Shown here: in pieces, positions 17,990 through 25,823 of the stretch | Numbering within the stretch: position 1 is the stretch's first letter | How the letters are laid out: every line of letters starts with the position of its first letter | Source: Akkermansia sp. N21116 | GTDB taxonomy: Bacteria; Verrucomicrobiota; Verrucomicrobiia; Verrucomicrobiales; Akkermansiaceae | Assembly (NCBI RefSeq): GCF_029854705.2 | Contig: NZ_CP139035.1 | Coordinates: 992,001-1,056,000, forward strand | Direction: 5' to 3' | DNA length: 64,000 nt | The notes under the pieces: model-generated | Told to the model about the DNA's origin: nothing | What the model saw: only the letters and a program-made list of their open reading frames with translations | Database searches by the model: none | Position numbers and translations under genes: made by a program

Positions 17990-18328
17990 ATGAAGAAGAA
18001 TATCGCTATTGTTATACTTAGCGTGCTGCTGGCTGTTTCATTCATATGGCAAATACAGTCTGAGGCACCTGTTGTGGACGTACGGCGGTATGTCGACTCG
18101 TCAAGTTACATTGATATGGAGAACCTCCCTATGCCGTGGAACATGAAGCGTAGAGAAAATCGACGGATTGGGAAGAGTCTTTTACTGAAGCTGAGAGAAC
18201 AAGCAGCCAAACACCCGGAGGACTTTGTATCGTTACAGGAGGCAATGAAAGAGAATAGCAACGCGAATCCGGACGAAGCTTCTCTAAGGCGCATGATTCA
18301 TTGCGACTTAGAGGATTTCTGGTATTGA
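17990..18328 (+). CDS. small exported or anchored protein, family member 3
   Basis: 112 residues. MKKNIAIVILSVLLAVSFIW is a signal peptide or anchor, followed by a charged region. LREQAAKHPEDFVSLQEA near the C-terminus is almost identical to the same block in the next gene, showing tandem duplication. The RBS AGAAAG precedes the ATG. No known domain. Confidence 0.7.
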   Translation: MKKNIAIVILSVLLAVSFIWQIQSEAPVVDVRRYVDSSSYIDMENLPMPWNMKRRENRRIGKSLLLKLREQAAKHPEDFVSLQEAMKENSNANPDEASLRRMIHCDLEDFWY

Positions 18329-18360
18329 TACACTAAAGCTTGAATGGGGAAAGCTCTATT

Positions 18361-18666
18361 ATGAGAAAGAATATTATTATTTTATTTGGTGCAGCATTGA
18401 TACCTATTGTTTTTGGTTTGCAACCGATTGATCCAATACATGATCGGTACATATATAAGGAGAACTTCCCTGAAGCATGGCAAGGGAGGAATCGCTTAAA
18501 CCGTAAGTCAGTCGAGCTGATGGCAAAGAAGCTAAGAGAGCAAGCAGTCAAACACCCAGAGGACTTTGTATCGTTACAGGAAGCAGAGTCCAAGAACTCC
18601 TACTCGGACGACGCTTATGTAACGCTCCTGATACAGTATGGCTTGGAGAAATACTGGAACGAATAA
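18361..18666 (+). CDS. small exported or anchored protein, family member 4
   Basis: The ATG at 18361 is chosen because the signal sequence MRKNIIILFGAALIPIVFG then begins the protein; a TTG at 18340 would add seven poor residues. The C-terminal block LREQAVKHPEDFVSLQEAES matches the preceding gene. 101 residues. No terminator separates it from gene 3, so they are probably co-transcribed. A strong hairpin follows. Confidence 0.7.
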   Translation: MRKNIIILFGAALIPIVFGLQPIDPIHDRYIYKENFPEAWQGRNRLNRKSVELMAKKLREQAVKHPEDFVSLQEAESKNSYSDDAYVTLLIQYGLEKYWNE

Positions 18667-18670
18667 GGTA

Positions 18671-18706
18671 CAACACCACGGTGCATTCTTCTGTATTGTG
18701 GTGTTG
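18671..18706 (+). terminator. hairpin after small-protein gene 4
   Basis: CAACACCAC and GTGGTGTTG form a perfect 9-bp stem with an 18-base loop, followed by ATTTTC. The stem closely resembles the hairpin after gene 1. Confidence 0.6.
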
Positions 18707-18739
18707 ATTTTCTGAACAACTCAAAGAAAGGAGACCACT

Positions 18740-19186
18740 ATGAAAGACAAATCAATTAACCGAGCCCAATGTTTTATTATTTTCCTGTCAGTACTGCTAG
18801 TTGCATCTTTCGTAGCTTTTATCGTCGTACCGCACGATTGTCATGAGGCAAACGAGGAAGCGAAGCCAGCAGATGCTGTCGAGAAGGCGCCGGAAGCACC
18901 GCACACTACCGGATTCCCGGTAGCGTTCCTGCCCCGCATGAGTCCTGAACTTGAGAAAAAGATATTCGCAGAAAAACCTGAGTACGCGAGTACAGCATGG
19001 CCGGTAAGTCTTCGACACTTGCCTAACGGAGAGTTCATCGAAATTCTCAAGAATGGGAAAATGCTGTACGACGGAAGGCTCCTTACAGAAAACGGAGCCG
19101 ACCTTCTGGATGCGTACCTGCAAGGGTATAAAGAAGCAACAATAAGTTCTTGGCGCTACAGCTTTCAGCGCATGCCGTACAAGTAA
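18740..19186 (+). CDS. small membrane-anchored protein, family member 5
   Basis: 148 residues starting MKDKSINRAQ, preceded by AAAGGAG. One hydrophobic span (FIIFLSVLLVASFVAFIV), an Ala/Glu/Pro linker (EEAKPADAVEKAPEAP) and a globular C-terminal part with HLPNGEFIEILKNGKMLYDG. The N-terminus matches gene 6 and the reconstructed start of gene 1. No known domain; the linker suggests an extracytoplasmic domain. Confidence 0.7.
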   Translation: MKDKSINRAQCFIIFLSVLLVASFVAFIVVPHDCHEANEEAKPADAVEKAPEAPHTTGFPVAFLPRMSPELEKKIFAEKPEYASTAWPVSLRHLPNGEFIEILKNGKMLYDGRLLTENGADLLDAYLQGYKEATISSWRYSFQRMPYK

Positions 19187-19192
19187 ACACTG

Positions 19193-19219
19193 CTCCCGGC
19201 CTCTTCGTGAGGCCGGGAG
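19193..19219 (+). terminator. strong hairpin after small-protein gene 5
   Basis: A perfect 11-bp GC-rich stem (CTCCCGGCCTC with GAGGCCGGGAG) around the loop TTCGT, followed by a U-containing tail (TAGTCTCATTTT). Likely Rho-independent terminator. Confidence 0.8.
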
Positions 19220-19251
19220 TAGTCTCATTTTCTCTTAGAAATTAGATTACT

Positions 19252-19437
19252 ATGAAAGACAAATCAACCAAACAACATTGGCCCCTGAACGCCAGACTAA
19301 CTGTACTCATTCTGGTGTGGTTATGGCTGGTTACCGCGTTCTATGCTTTCTTATTTTACACTGGGCATGGGTCAGAGGAACGCGAGTTAATATATGGATC
19401 TATGGATATGTATACTTCCCAGCATGGGCGCTCATAA
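19252..19437 (+). CDS. small membrane protein, family member 6 (short)
   Basis: 61 residues beginning MKDKSTKQHWPLNARLTV, followed by a hydrophobic span (LILVWLWLVTAFYAFLFY) and a short tail. The opening matches genes 1 and 5, but the soluble domain is missing. Its stop codon lies inside the following terminator hairpin, so it is probably a truncated member kept as a short membrane peptide or in decay. Confidence 0.55.
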   Translation: MKDKSTKQHWPLNARLTVLILVWLWLVTAFYAFLFYTGHGSEERELIYGSMDMYTSQHGRS

Positions 19438-19456
19438 GAGCGTCCATGTTTTTTTT
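19423..19456 (+). terminator. Rho-independent terminator ending the small-protein array
   Basis: CATGGGCGCTC pairs with GAGCGTCCATG across ATAA, with one G-T pair, and is followed directly by eight T residues. A textbook terminator overlapping the stop codon of family member 6. Confidence 0.9.
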
Positions 19457-19496
19457 ATCTCTTGAGTGTCCATGTGAGCACTCATAAAATATGGAC

Positions 19497-19631
19497 ATGA
19501 ATTATTTCAGAAAGCTTGCGGCGGCCGTAACGCCGCCTAATCCGAGCGGGACATATATTGGTCGCACTCCGCAAATCGAGAATGATCCAAAATTCGCCGG
19601 GTCTGTGACAAACGCGAGTGACTTGGAATAA
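19497..19631 (+). CDS. possible 44-residue protein
   Basis: ATG at 19497 to TAA at 19631, sequence beginning MNYFRKLAAAVTPPNPSG. It follows the array terminator and faces a convergent gene's terminator. The codon choice is plausible, but there is no strong RBS and no family I know. Reported as a low-confidence small gene. Confidence 0.25.
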   Translation: MNYFRKLAAAVTPPNPSGTYIGRTPQIENDPKFAGSVTNASDLE

Positions 19632-19653
19632 CAGATCTCCCACAATTTCCGAC

Positions 19654-19686
19654 AAAAAAACACCCCTTCACCAATAAGCAAAGGGG
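19654..19686 (-). terminator. terminator for the DUF2188 gene
   Basis: On the minus strand, CCCCTT and AAGGGG pair and are followed by TG and a run of seven T. It lies about 25 bases after the stop of the DUF2188 gene. Confidence 0.8.
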
Positions 19687-19711
19687 CGATGGATTGAGAT
19701 GAAATCACGAA

Positions 19712-19939
19712 TTAACCTTTGGGTGGATAAGGATCGTTTCCATGACTGTCTCTCCATTGGATTTTGCCATCTTTTCCGTGACTGAAGAGCTCTCCTCCTT
19801 CACGTTTGGATAACCCTCTTCCTTTATCAATGGCTTCCTGTTTCGTCGAAGTTGTGAAAGAAGGACGAGTTGCTCCTTCTCTCTTGCCCTGCCATCCTCC
19901 ACTTGGAGAAGGCACTACATGTATGTTCTTTTTATTCAT
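19712..19939 (-). CDS. DUF2188 domain protein
   Basis: 75 residues from the ATG at 19939, which is preferred over a start at 19960 because the protein then opens MNKKNIHVVPSPSGGW as in the family. The family pattern is clear: NIHVVP at the start, a central AIDKGRGLSKREGGEL and HGKDGKIQWRDSHGNDPYPP at the end. DUF2188 proteins are small and widespread, with no proven function. It has its own terminator, so it is a single-gene unit. Good family call. Confidence 0.9.
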   Translation of the reverse strand: MNKKNIHVVPSPSGGWQGKREGATRPSFTTSTKQEAIDKGRGLSKREGGELFSHGKDGKIQWRDSHGNDPYPPKG

Positions 19940-20058
19940 TCTATTTGGAATAAACACCACTTCGCCTTGACAAAAGAAGCCCCTTGCCTCACAAGGTCAT
20001 TAGCAACTATGCAAATGTCCTGATTGTCTTCCCCTGTGGTGTGTGATCGGGTTTGAAA

Positions 20059-20092
20059 GGATGAGAGTGAATCAGACTCTCATCCTTTTTTT
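20059..20092 (+). terminator. orphan plus-strand terminator before the XRE gene
   Basis: GGATGAGAGT and ACTCTCATCC form a perfect 10-bp stem with a 7-base loop, followed by seven T. No plus-strand protein gene lies within 400 bases upstream, so it may end a small RNA. It also shows that frames starting at 20043 are not the true start of the regulator. Confidence 0.85.
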
Positions 20093-20110
20093 GGCTAAGA
20101 CGACTTTTAC

Positions 20111-20147
20111 TGTTTACATCCGGAATGTAAAGAACTATTTTGTAAAC
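20111..20147 (+). promoter_or_regulatory. palindromic operator upstream of the XRE-ImmA regulator
   Basis: TTTACAT and ATGTAAA face each other around CCGGA at about 20113-20131, and a third half-site, TGTAAACATG, overlaps the start codon region. Three copies of the same half-site just ahead of an XRE gene are what an autorepressor site looks like. Binding is inferred. Confidence 0.6.
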
Positions 20148-21206
20148 ATGTCCGCAACCATGGCCTTTATTCCCCAGCGCCTGACCCAGGCACGTAAGAT
20201 GTCAGGGCTCTCATTGAGAGCCTTGTCTGAAAAGTTGGGTAATACTCCGTCACATACCATTCTGGCGAGATATGAAAAAGGAATTGCAGCGCCCAATTCT
20301 GAAATGCTGGCTCGTCTGGCCCATATATTGGAAGTATCTCCTGACTTTTTCTACAGCACCTCCTCCGTGCCTCTGGACGGTATTCATTTTCGCAAACGCT
20401 CCAAGTTGTCCAAATCCGCTCGTGAAGCGATTGAAGAGCGAGCAAAGGACTATTTTGCCAGGTTCATGGAGATTGAAGATATTACGAACAATACGATTTT
20501 CTTTGATACCCGGATACAGGCGTCAACTGTCGATGAAGCGGAACAGGCTGCATACAGATTACGCAACATGTGGAATATGGGAGAAGATCCCGTGGTCAAC
20601 CTTCTTCAACTTATGGAGAACAAGGGTATCAAAATCTTCATTTACAATACGGACAATGAAGCTTTTGACGGATTCTCTGCTGTCTACTCCAAGATTGCCA
20701 TGGTCGTCATCGCTTCATGGTTAAAAGGTAATTTGCCTAGAATGAGAATGACCCTTGCCCACGAGTTGGCTCATCTGGTTTTAGACCTTCCGGAAGACAT
20801 GTCGGAAAAGGAACATGAAGATTGCGCTAATGTCTTCGCGAGCACGTTTCTGATGCCTGAAGCTCCGTTTTCTGAAATGTTTGGCGGCAAACGGGATAGG
20901 ATCCTTATTCATAACCTGCTTCCAATCAAATCGTATTTTGGCGTCTCTTTGCCGGCAATCGTCATGAGGGCTCATCGATTGCATTTGATAGGCAATAATC
21001 TCAAACAGCGCTTTTTCATCTATTATAATAAAATGGGGTACAAGAAAAAAGAACCCGGAGATTATTGCGGAACGGAAAGCAGCGGCCGTTTTGAGCAATT
21101 AATTTCCACTGCTGTTATAGACGGTGAAATCAGCATGTCCAAGGGTGCGAGCTTATGGGGACATTCTCTTTCCGAACTGCGCAGACTTGTTGCAACTCTT
21201 ATCTAA
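20148..21206 (+). CDS. XRE-family regulator with ImmA/IrrE metallopeptidase domain
   Basis: 352 residues from the ATG at 20148 (a second ATG at 20160 is also possible). The N-terminal HTH_XRE reads RLTQARKMSGLSLRALSEKL...SHTILARYEKG. The ImmA/IrrE (COG2856) domain has the zinc motif HELAHLVLD with a downstream Glu in EHEDCANVFASTFLMPE. This layout is typical of regulators that sense stress or phage and of antitoxins paired with PIN-type toxins. A palindromic operator precedes it, and a PIN-like gene begins nine bases after its stop, so the two form a toxin-antitoxin-type pair. Confidence 0.9.
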   Translation: MSATMAFIPQRLTQARKMSGLSLRALSEKLGNTPSHTILARYEKGIAAPNSEMLARLAHILEVSPDFFYSTSSVPLDGIHFRKRSKLSKSAREAIEERAKDYFARFMEIEDITNNTIFFDTRIQASTVDEAEQAAYRLRNMWNMGEDPVVNLLQLMENKGIKIFIYNTDNEAFDGFSAVYSKIAMVVIASWLKGNLPRMRMTLAHELAHLVLDLPEDMSEKEHEDCANVFASTFLMPEAPFSEMFGGKRDRILIHNLLPIKSYFGVSLPAIVMRAHRLHLIGNNLKQRFFIYYNKMGYKKKEPGDYCGTESSGRFEQLISTAVIDGEISMSKGASLWGHSLSELRRLVATLI

Positions 21207-21215
21207 CCGTTATCC

Positions 21216-21593
21216 GTGGATAGGATCTATATTCATGACGCCTGCGTGCTCCTGGACTTGATAGAAGGCGATCTCCTTGATTTATGGTTTCAGCTGGGGT
21301 TTGAGACCCGGACGACACACCTTGTCTATCAGGAGATTCTGGAAGAGGAACAGTTTTCTTTGCTTCAAACCTATGTGGATGCTGACAAATTGATTTTGGA
21401 ATCCATTGATGCATCAGATCTTCCTGCTCTTAATGCGCAAGCGAAAGAATGGAAAGTAAGCTTGCAGGATGTATCGGTAGCCCATCTGGCCAAAAAGCAT
21501 GGTGGTTTTTCTGTATCCACCCATCAACAACGAAAGAAGATGCACTGTACATCAGTGACACTCTGCCCCACTGTCAGTATGTATGGGAAGTAA
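21216..21593 (+). CDS. PIN-like toxin partner with an abnormal C-terminus
   Basis: 125 residues from GTG at 21216, nine bases after the regulator's stop. The N-terminal part fits a PIN-domain nuclease: HDACVLLDL with the first Asp, YQEILEEE with the conserved Glu, and DVSVAHLAKKHGG with the third acidic position. The expected fourth acidic motif (usually GDK-like) and the last strand are missing. From about residue 96 the frame becomes Thr/Cys-rich and unlike PIN domains, while the frame one base back reads on to 21709 as TTKEDALYISDTLPHCQYVW, a plausible piece of another protein. A frameshift or fusion has probably altered the gene; activity is doubtful. Confidence 0.65.
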   Translation: MDRIYIHDACVLLDLIEGDLLDLWFQLGFETRTTHLVYQEILEEEQFSLLQTYVDADKLILESIDASDLPALNAQAKEWKVSLQDVSVAHLAKKHGGFSVSTHQQRKKMHCTSVTLCPTVSMYGK

Positions 21594-21717
21594 GCATCAT
21601 TCAAGGTTACAGAAGGAAAGTCACTGCTCTTGTTACCCCCCTGCATACATCCGAAGATAGCAAGAAGGGATTGGGAGGATTGACAGTGTTTATTTCGTAT
21701 GAATGGTAATGTAACGA

Positions 21718-23052
21718 TTAGAATATTTTCCCGTTGTGAATGTAAGAAGTGAATTTGTTAGGGGAAAATTCTAAGGTACAGATGATTTGAGACTTTTCGT
21801 CTCTAGTCTGAACCACCGTCATTTTTTGACGTTCCACCTCAATGGTAATATAGCTCGTCTGACCGTTGATCAGCAAGGGGAAGTTAAGATCCGGTTGAGA
21901 TTTGATGGGGCGGAATTCATCCGAATGGGTGTGTCCACTGAGCATGATGTTAATGCCGGCATCGGATAGCACGGGTACAATCTCATTCAGGATTCTGCGT
22001 TCAGAGTAGTGATGATTTTCAATTTCCTCATCGGACCAGCCAGACTGAATGGCATCTCTCATGGGGGGGATGTGAATCATGGCAACCCGGAAAGGAGCCT
22101 TTTTAAATTCCTGTGTCTTGACGGCTTTTTTTAACCAGAGAACCTGTTTGGTAAAATACTTTTCCCAGTCCGTCACGCCTCCTTCGTCTTTGCGGTCTTC
22201 TCCGCTGTCCAACAGGATAAAACAGACTTGCCCCTGGTGAATCATGCCGTAGAAGGCTCTCGTTTCTTCAAAAGGAGGAAAGGTTTCTTCCACCTCCACA
22301 GTGGCATGTCCTCGGTATTCATGGTTACCTCGAATCAATATGAAGGGGACATTGGACACGATGTCCTTGACGGGCTGCAAGGCGCCGACGTAAATAGGGT
22401 CGTCCTGCTTAGGCATAAAGTAGGAGCCGGGAAAATAGTCCAGCAAATCACCATTGTGGAAAATCAAGGTTCTTTCACTGGCTTTGCCTTTTTCCATAAG
22501 GTGTCTTATTCTACCCTTCTGACCATCAAAAGGGCAGTGAAGATCATTGATAATGAGGAAACTGCTTTTTTCACACCTAGGATCAAGCGTGGTAAAGGTT
22601 CCGTCGGGTTTCTCGTCGTTATGATTCGGGTTGACGAAAAATTGATCTGTTGGTTTACGGGTATAGACCTTATAGGCATATTTGGTGCCGGGCTTCAGGT
22701 CTTCCAGAGTAACGATGTGTTTGGTAGTTCTTACCCGGCGCAGGCCGAATTGGGAATCTTCCTTGAATTGTCGGTGCCTGGGGCTCTCCACAGGCCAGTA
22801 TTCCACCCAGGCAATACCCGGACTTTTCGTAGTCCAAAGAATTTTGATGGAAGTAATCGTGGGCTGTTGCAGATAGGGACCATATTGCGTAGCCCAGTTA
22901 CCCGAGCCAATGAGTTTTTCTTCCTCCTTGTCTGCAGCGTAACTGATGGCTGTTCCTAAAGGCATGGTAACGACAGCTCCGGACATCAGCACAAGACGCT
23001 GCATGAAACTTCTCCTGGAAGAGATAAAACCTGTGTTTTGTTCTGAGTTCAT
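21718..23052 (-). CDS. exported metallophosphoesterase with fibronectin-like N domain
   Basis: 444 residues. The N-terminus SSRRSFMQRLVLMSGAVV is a twin-arginine-like signal, followed by a purple-acid-phosphatase-type N domain (TITSIKILWTTKSPGIAWVEY). The catalytic domain has the calcineurin-like motifs NDLHCP, HNGDLLDY, GNHEYRG and LSGHTHSD. It is probably exported and cleaves phosphate monoesters or diesters. It is divergent from the GH3 gene across a 204-base shared promoter region. Confidence 0.88.
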   Translation of the reverse strand: MNSEQNTGFISSRRSFMQRLVLMSGAVVTMPLGTAISYAADKEEEKLIGSGNWATQYGPYLQQPTITSIKILWTTKSPGIAWVEYWPVESPRHRQFKEDSQFGLRRVRTTKHIVTLEDLKPGTKYAYKVYTRKPTDQFFVNPNHNDEKPDGTFTTLDPRCEKSSFLIINDLHCPFDGQKGRIRHLMEKGKASERTLIFHNGDLLDYFPGSYFMPKQDDPIYVGALQPVKDIVSNVPFILIRGNHEYRGHATVEVEETFPPFEETRAFYGMIHQGQVCFILLDSGEDRKDEGGVTDWEKYFTKQVLWLKKAVKTQEFKKAPFRVAMIHIPPMRDAIQSGWSDEEIENHHYSERRILNEIVPVLSDAGINIMLSGHTHSDEFRPIKSQPDLNFPLLINGQTSYITIEVERQKMTVVQTRDEKSQIICTLEFSPNKFTSYIHNGKIF

Positions 23053-23256
23053 GATGATATAAGAATTAAAAATTTGATAATAAAATCTAATTTACAGGTT
23101 TTTAAATTACTATAACTGGTAACCAAATGCAATACCCATGAGTTGACTCGGCTATAAGACGTCAATTCCGCTTTACTGGCTTCTCCGACAGAGATTTGAA
23201 TGCGTCTTAAGTCATTATTGCTGCAAGAATCCAGATGACTGAACGTATACTTTACC

Positions 23257-25572
23257 GTGATGAAAGTTATGCTTCGTTTTATTCTTTCTCTTCTTGGCGT
23301 TGGTTTATGGAGCTTCATCCCCTGCCAGGCGAAAGAACGGTATCAGGATGCTTCGTTGCCCGTCGAGGAACGAGTCAAGGATTTGATGAGTAAAATGACC
23401 CTTGAGGAAAAGGTGGCCCAGATGTGTCAATACGTGGGGATCGGCCACGCAGTGAAGGCAAAAAAAATGCCTGACGCATCTCGGACGATGGGGGGTATTG
23501 ATGCCATTGCCGCTGATAATCTGGGGTTGAAGGGGCTTCCCAAGAGACTTGCCCTGGGAGAGGTGGGGTCCTGTCTTCACGTGACCAGCGCCGAAGAGGC
23601 GAATCAGATTCAGGAATATGCCCGTCTCAGCCGCTTGAAAATACCTGTTCTGATCGGAATTGATGCCATCCACGGCAACGGACTGCACAAGGGAGTGACG
23701 ATTTATCCGACATCGATCGGGATGGCTTCGACTTTCAACCCCGATTTGCTCAGAAAGACCGGGGAACAGACGGCCCGTGAAATGAGGGCGGCCGGCATGC
23801 ATTGGACCTTCAACCCCAATATCGAAATTACGCGAGATCCCCGCTGGGGAAGGACAGGTGAAACATTTGGTGAAGACACGTACCTTGTGACGCGCATGGG
23901 CGTGGCCCTGATTAAGGGGTTGCAGGGGGAAAACGGAGTTGAAAAGGACAGGGTGGCCGCCTGCGCCAAGCACATGCTTGGCGGTGGCGAGCCGGCGGGA
24001 GGTTTGAACGCCGCTCCAGCAGATATGTCGGAGCAGAAAATGCGGGAAGTGTATCTTCCGCCGTTCGAAGCGGCGGTCAGGGAGGCCCATGTCTACTCCA
24101 TTATGCCTGCTCACAATGAGGTAAACGGTATTCCTTGCCATGCTAATGCGGAGCTGATGCTGGGTGTTGCCCGCAAGGAATTCGGGTTCAAGGGCTTTTT
24201 CATCAGCGACTGGCTTGATATTGAACGGTTGAAGGACATGCATGCCTATCTTCCTACCCAGAACGAAGCATTTTGCACGGCTGTGGAGGCGGGAGTAGAT
24301 ATGCACATGCATGGCCCTAATTTCATGGAAGCCATCGTTGACTCAGTGAAAAAGGGCCGGATTAGCGAAGCACGGATTGATGCCGCCATCCGCAAAATTC
24401 TGGAATTGAAATTCCTTCTGGGCCTGTTCGACAATCCCTTTGTCGACGTGGAAAAAGGGAAAAAGGATATTTTTTCCAAGGAACACCGTGACACGGCTCT
24501 CGAGGCTGCCCGCCAATCCATCGTGCTGCTCAAAAACGATAATCTTCTACCGGTCAAACCGGGGGTGTTCAAGCGCATTCTTGTCGTCGGTCCTAATGCG
24601 GACAGCCAGGGCATGCTGGGAGACTGGGCATTTGAGCAACCTAGGGAGAATTTCGTCACCGTTGTTGATGGGATCAGAAAAGTGTTTCCTGACGCGACGG
24701 TCGAAACGGCCTGCCTGGAACCCCAAATCGTTGCCATGAAGGAAAAGGATATCGCTGACGCCGAAAAAAAGGCGAAGGAGGCCGATCTGAATATCGTCGT
24801 CGTGGGCGAAAACTCGCAACGCTACTTCCGCACGCCGACATGCGGTGAAAACCGGGATCGCGACAATTTGGAATTACCCGGTCTTCAGCAGGAATTACTG
24901 GAAAAAGTCCACGCATCGGGCAAGCCTACCATTCTTGTGCTGATCAATGGGCGCCCTATTGGTCTGCCTTGGGCCGACAGGAAGGTATCTGCCATTATTG
25001 AGGCATGGGAACCCGGTTCGTTCGGCGGCCTTGCAATTGCGGAAATCATTGCCGGACAGGTTAATCCCAGCGGTAGGCTTCCGATTAGCATTCCCAGGCA
25101 TGTGGGGCAGATTCCTACAATCTACAATCACAAAAAGTCTCAGTATTCAAGGCATTTTACGATGTCGCCCGCTACGGGGGCTTTGTATCCCTTCGGTTAC
25201 GGCTTGAGTTATACGACCTGGAAGTACGGGGACGTCAAATTGTCGAAATCAACCATCAAACCGGATGAAACGATTATCGCTTCCTGCAATGTGACGAACA
25301 CGGGAGAGAGGGAAGGGACGGAAACCGTCCAGTTGTACATCAATGACGAATACGGTTCCGTGACGAGACCCGTCAAGGAACTTAGGGGATTTGAACGCGT
25401 TACCCTGAAACCCGGTGAAACGCGTGCAGTAACATTTGATATTTCGCCAAAAGTTCTTCAATGTTATACTGCACGGAAAACGTGGGAAGTCGAACCGGGC
25501 ACGTTTAAGATCATGATCGGTTCATCATCTCGTGATAAAGATTTGAAACAGGCTCAATTAACGGTAAAATAG
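23257..25572 (+). CDS. GH3 family beta-glycosidase, exported
   Basis: 771 residues, the normal length for BglX-type GH3 enzymes. Signal peptide MLRFILSLLGVGLWSF; AKERY follows. The catalytic nucleophile lies in FFISDWLDIERL (D318), with the KHMLGGGEP motif before it. The C-terminal GH3 domain (ILVVGPNADSQGMLGD) and the fibronectin III-like domain (SCNVTNTGEREGTETVQLYI) follow in the standard order. Likely beta-glucosidase, beta-xylosidase or similar exo-enzyme in the periplasm; substrate cannot be read from the sequence. A terminator-like hairpin follows at 25653. Starts at 23257 or 23260 are equally possible. Confidence 0.93.
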   Translation: MMKVMLRFILSLLGVGLWSFIPCQAKERYQDASLPVEERVKDLMSKMTLEEKVAQMCQYVGIGHAVKAKKMPDASRTMGGIDAIAADNLGLKGLPKRLALGEVGSCLHVTSAEEANQIQEYARLSRLKIPVLIGIDAIHGNGLHKGVTIYPTSIGMASTFNPDLLRKTGEQTAREMRAAGMHWTFNPNIEITRDPRWGRTGETFGEDTYLVTRMGVALIKGLQGENGVEKDRVAACAKHMLGGGEPAGGLNAAPADMSEQKMREVYLPPFEAAVREAHVYSIMPAHNEVNGIPCHANAELMLGVARKEFGFKGFFISDWLDIERLKDMHAYLPTQNEAFCTAVEAGVDMHMHGPNFMEAIVDSVKKGRISEARIDAAIRKILELKFLLGLFDNPFVDVEKGKKDIFSKEHRDTALEAARQSIVLLKNDNLLPVKPGVFKRILVVGPNADSQGMLGDWAFEQPRENFVTVVDGIRKVFPDATVETACLEPQIVAMKEKDIADAEKKAKEADLNIVVVGENSQRYFRTPTCGENRDRDNLELPGLQQELLEKVHASGKPTILVLINGRPIGLPWADRKVSAIIEAWEPGSFGGLAIAEIIAGQVNPSGRLPISIPRHVGQIPTIYNHKKSQYSRHFTMSPATGALYPFGYGLSYTTWKYGDVKLSKSTIKPDETIIASCNVTNTGEREGTETVQLYINDEYGSVTRPVKELRGFERVTLKPGETRAVTFDISPKVLQCYTARKTWEVEPGTFKIMIGSSSRDKDLKQAQLTVK

Positions 25573-25652
25573 CTTCTACGGATAGGTGATTGAGCACAAT
25601 ATTGGTGCGTCTGATCAATAGAGGCAGATGTAATAATGTATTAGTGTTTAGT

Positions 25653-25697
25653 AATACCTCGTCGTTCCGTATGAAGATCGGCGAGGTATTGTTTTTA
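25653..25697 (+). terminator. terminator after the GH3 gene
   Basis: AATACCTCGTCG pairs with CGGCGAGGTATT (one G-T pair) around a 14-base loop, followed by GTTTTTA. Confidence 0.75.
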
Positions 25698-25823
25698 GCC
25701 GGAGAGTGAAACGATGTCTATGAACCGTTCCGGCTTGGCATCCAAACGCTTGGCATTAAACAGGAACAACTAAACCCGCCGTCCCGTTGCAATTTATGTC
25801 GATAAGTCCAATCCGTACTGACC

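Noticed and set aside
20043-20147. Longer start for the XRE-ImmA gene
   Set aside because: It would run through a perfect terminator and the operator; the ATG at 20148 fits the HTH start.
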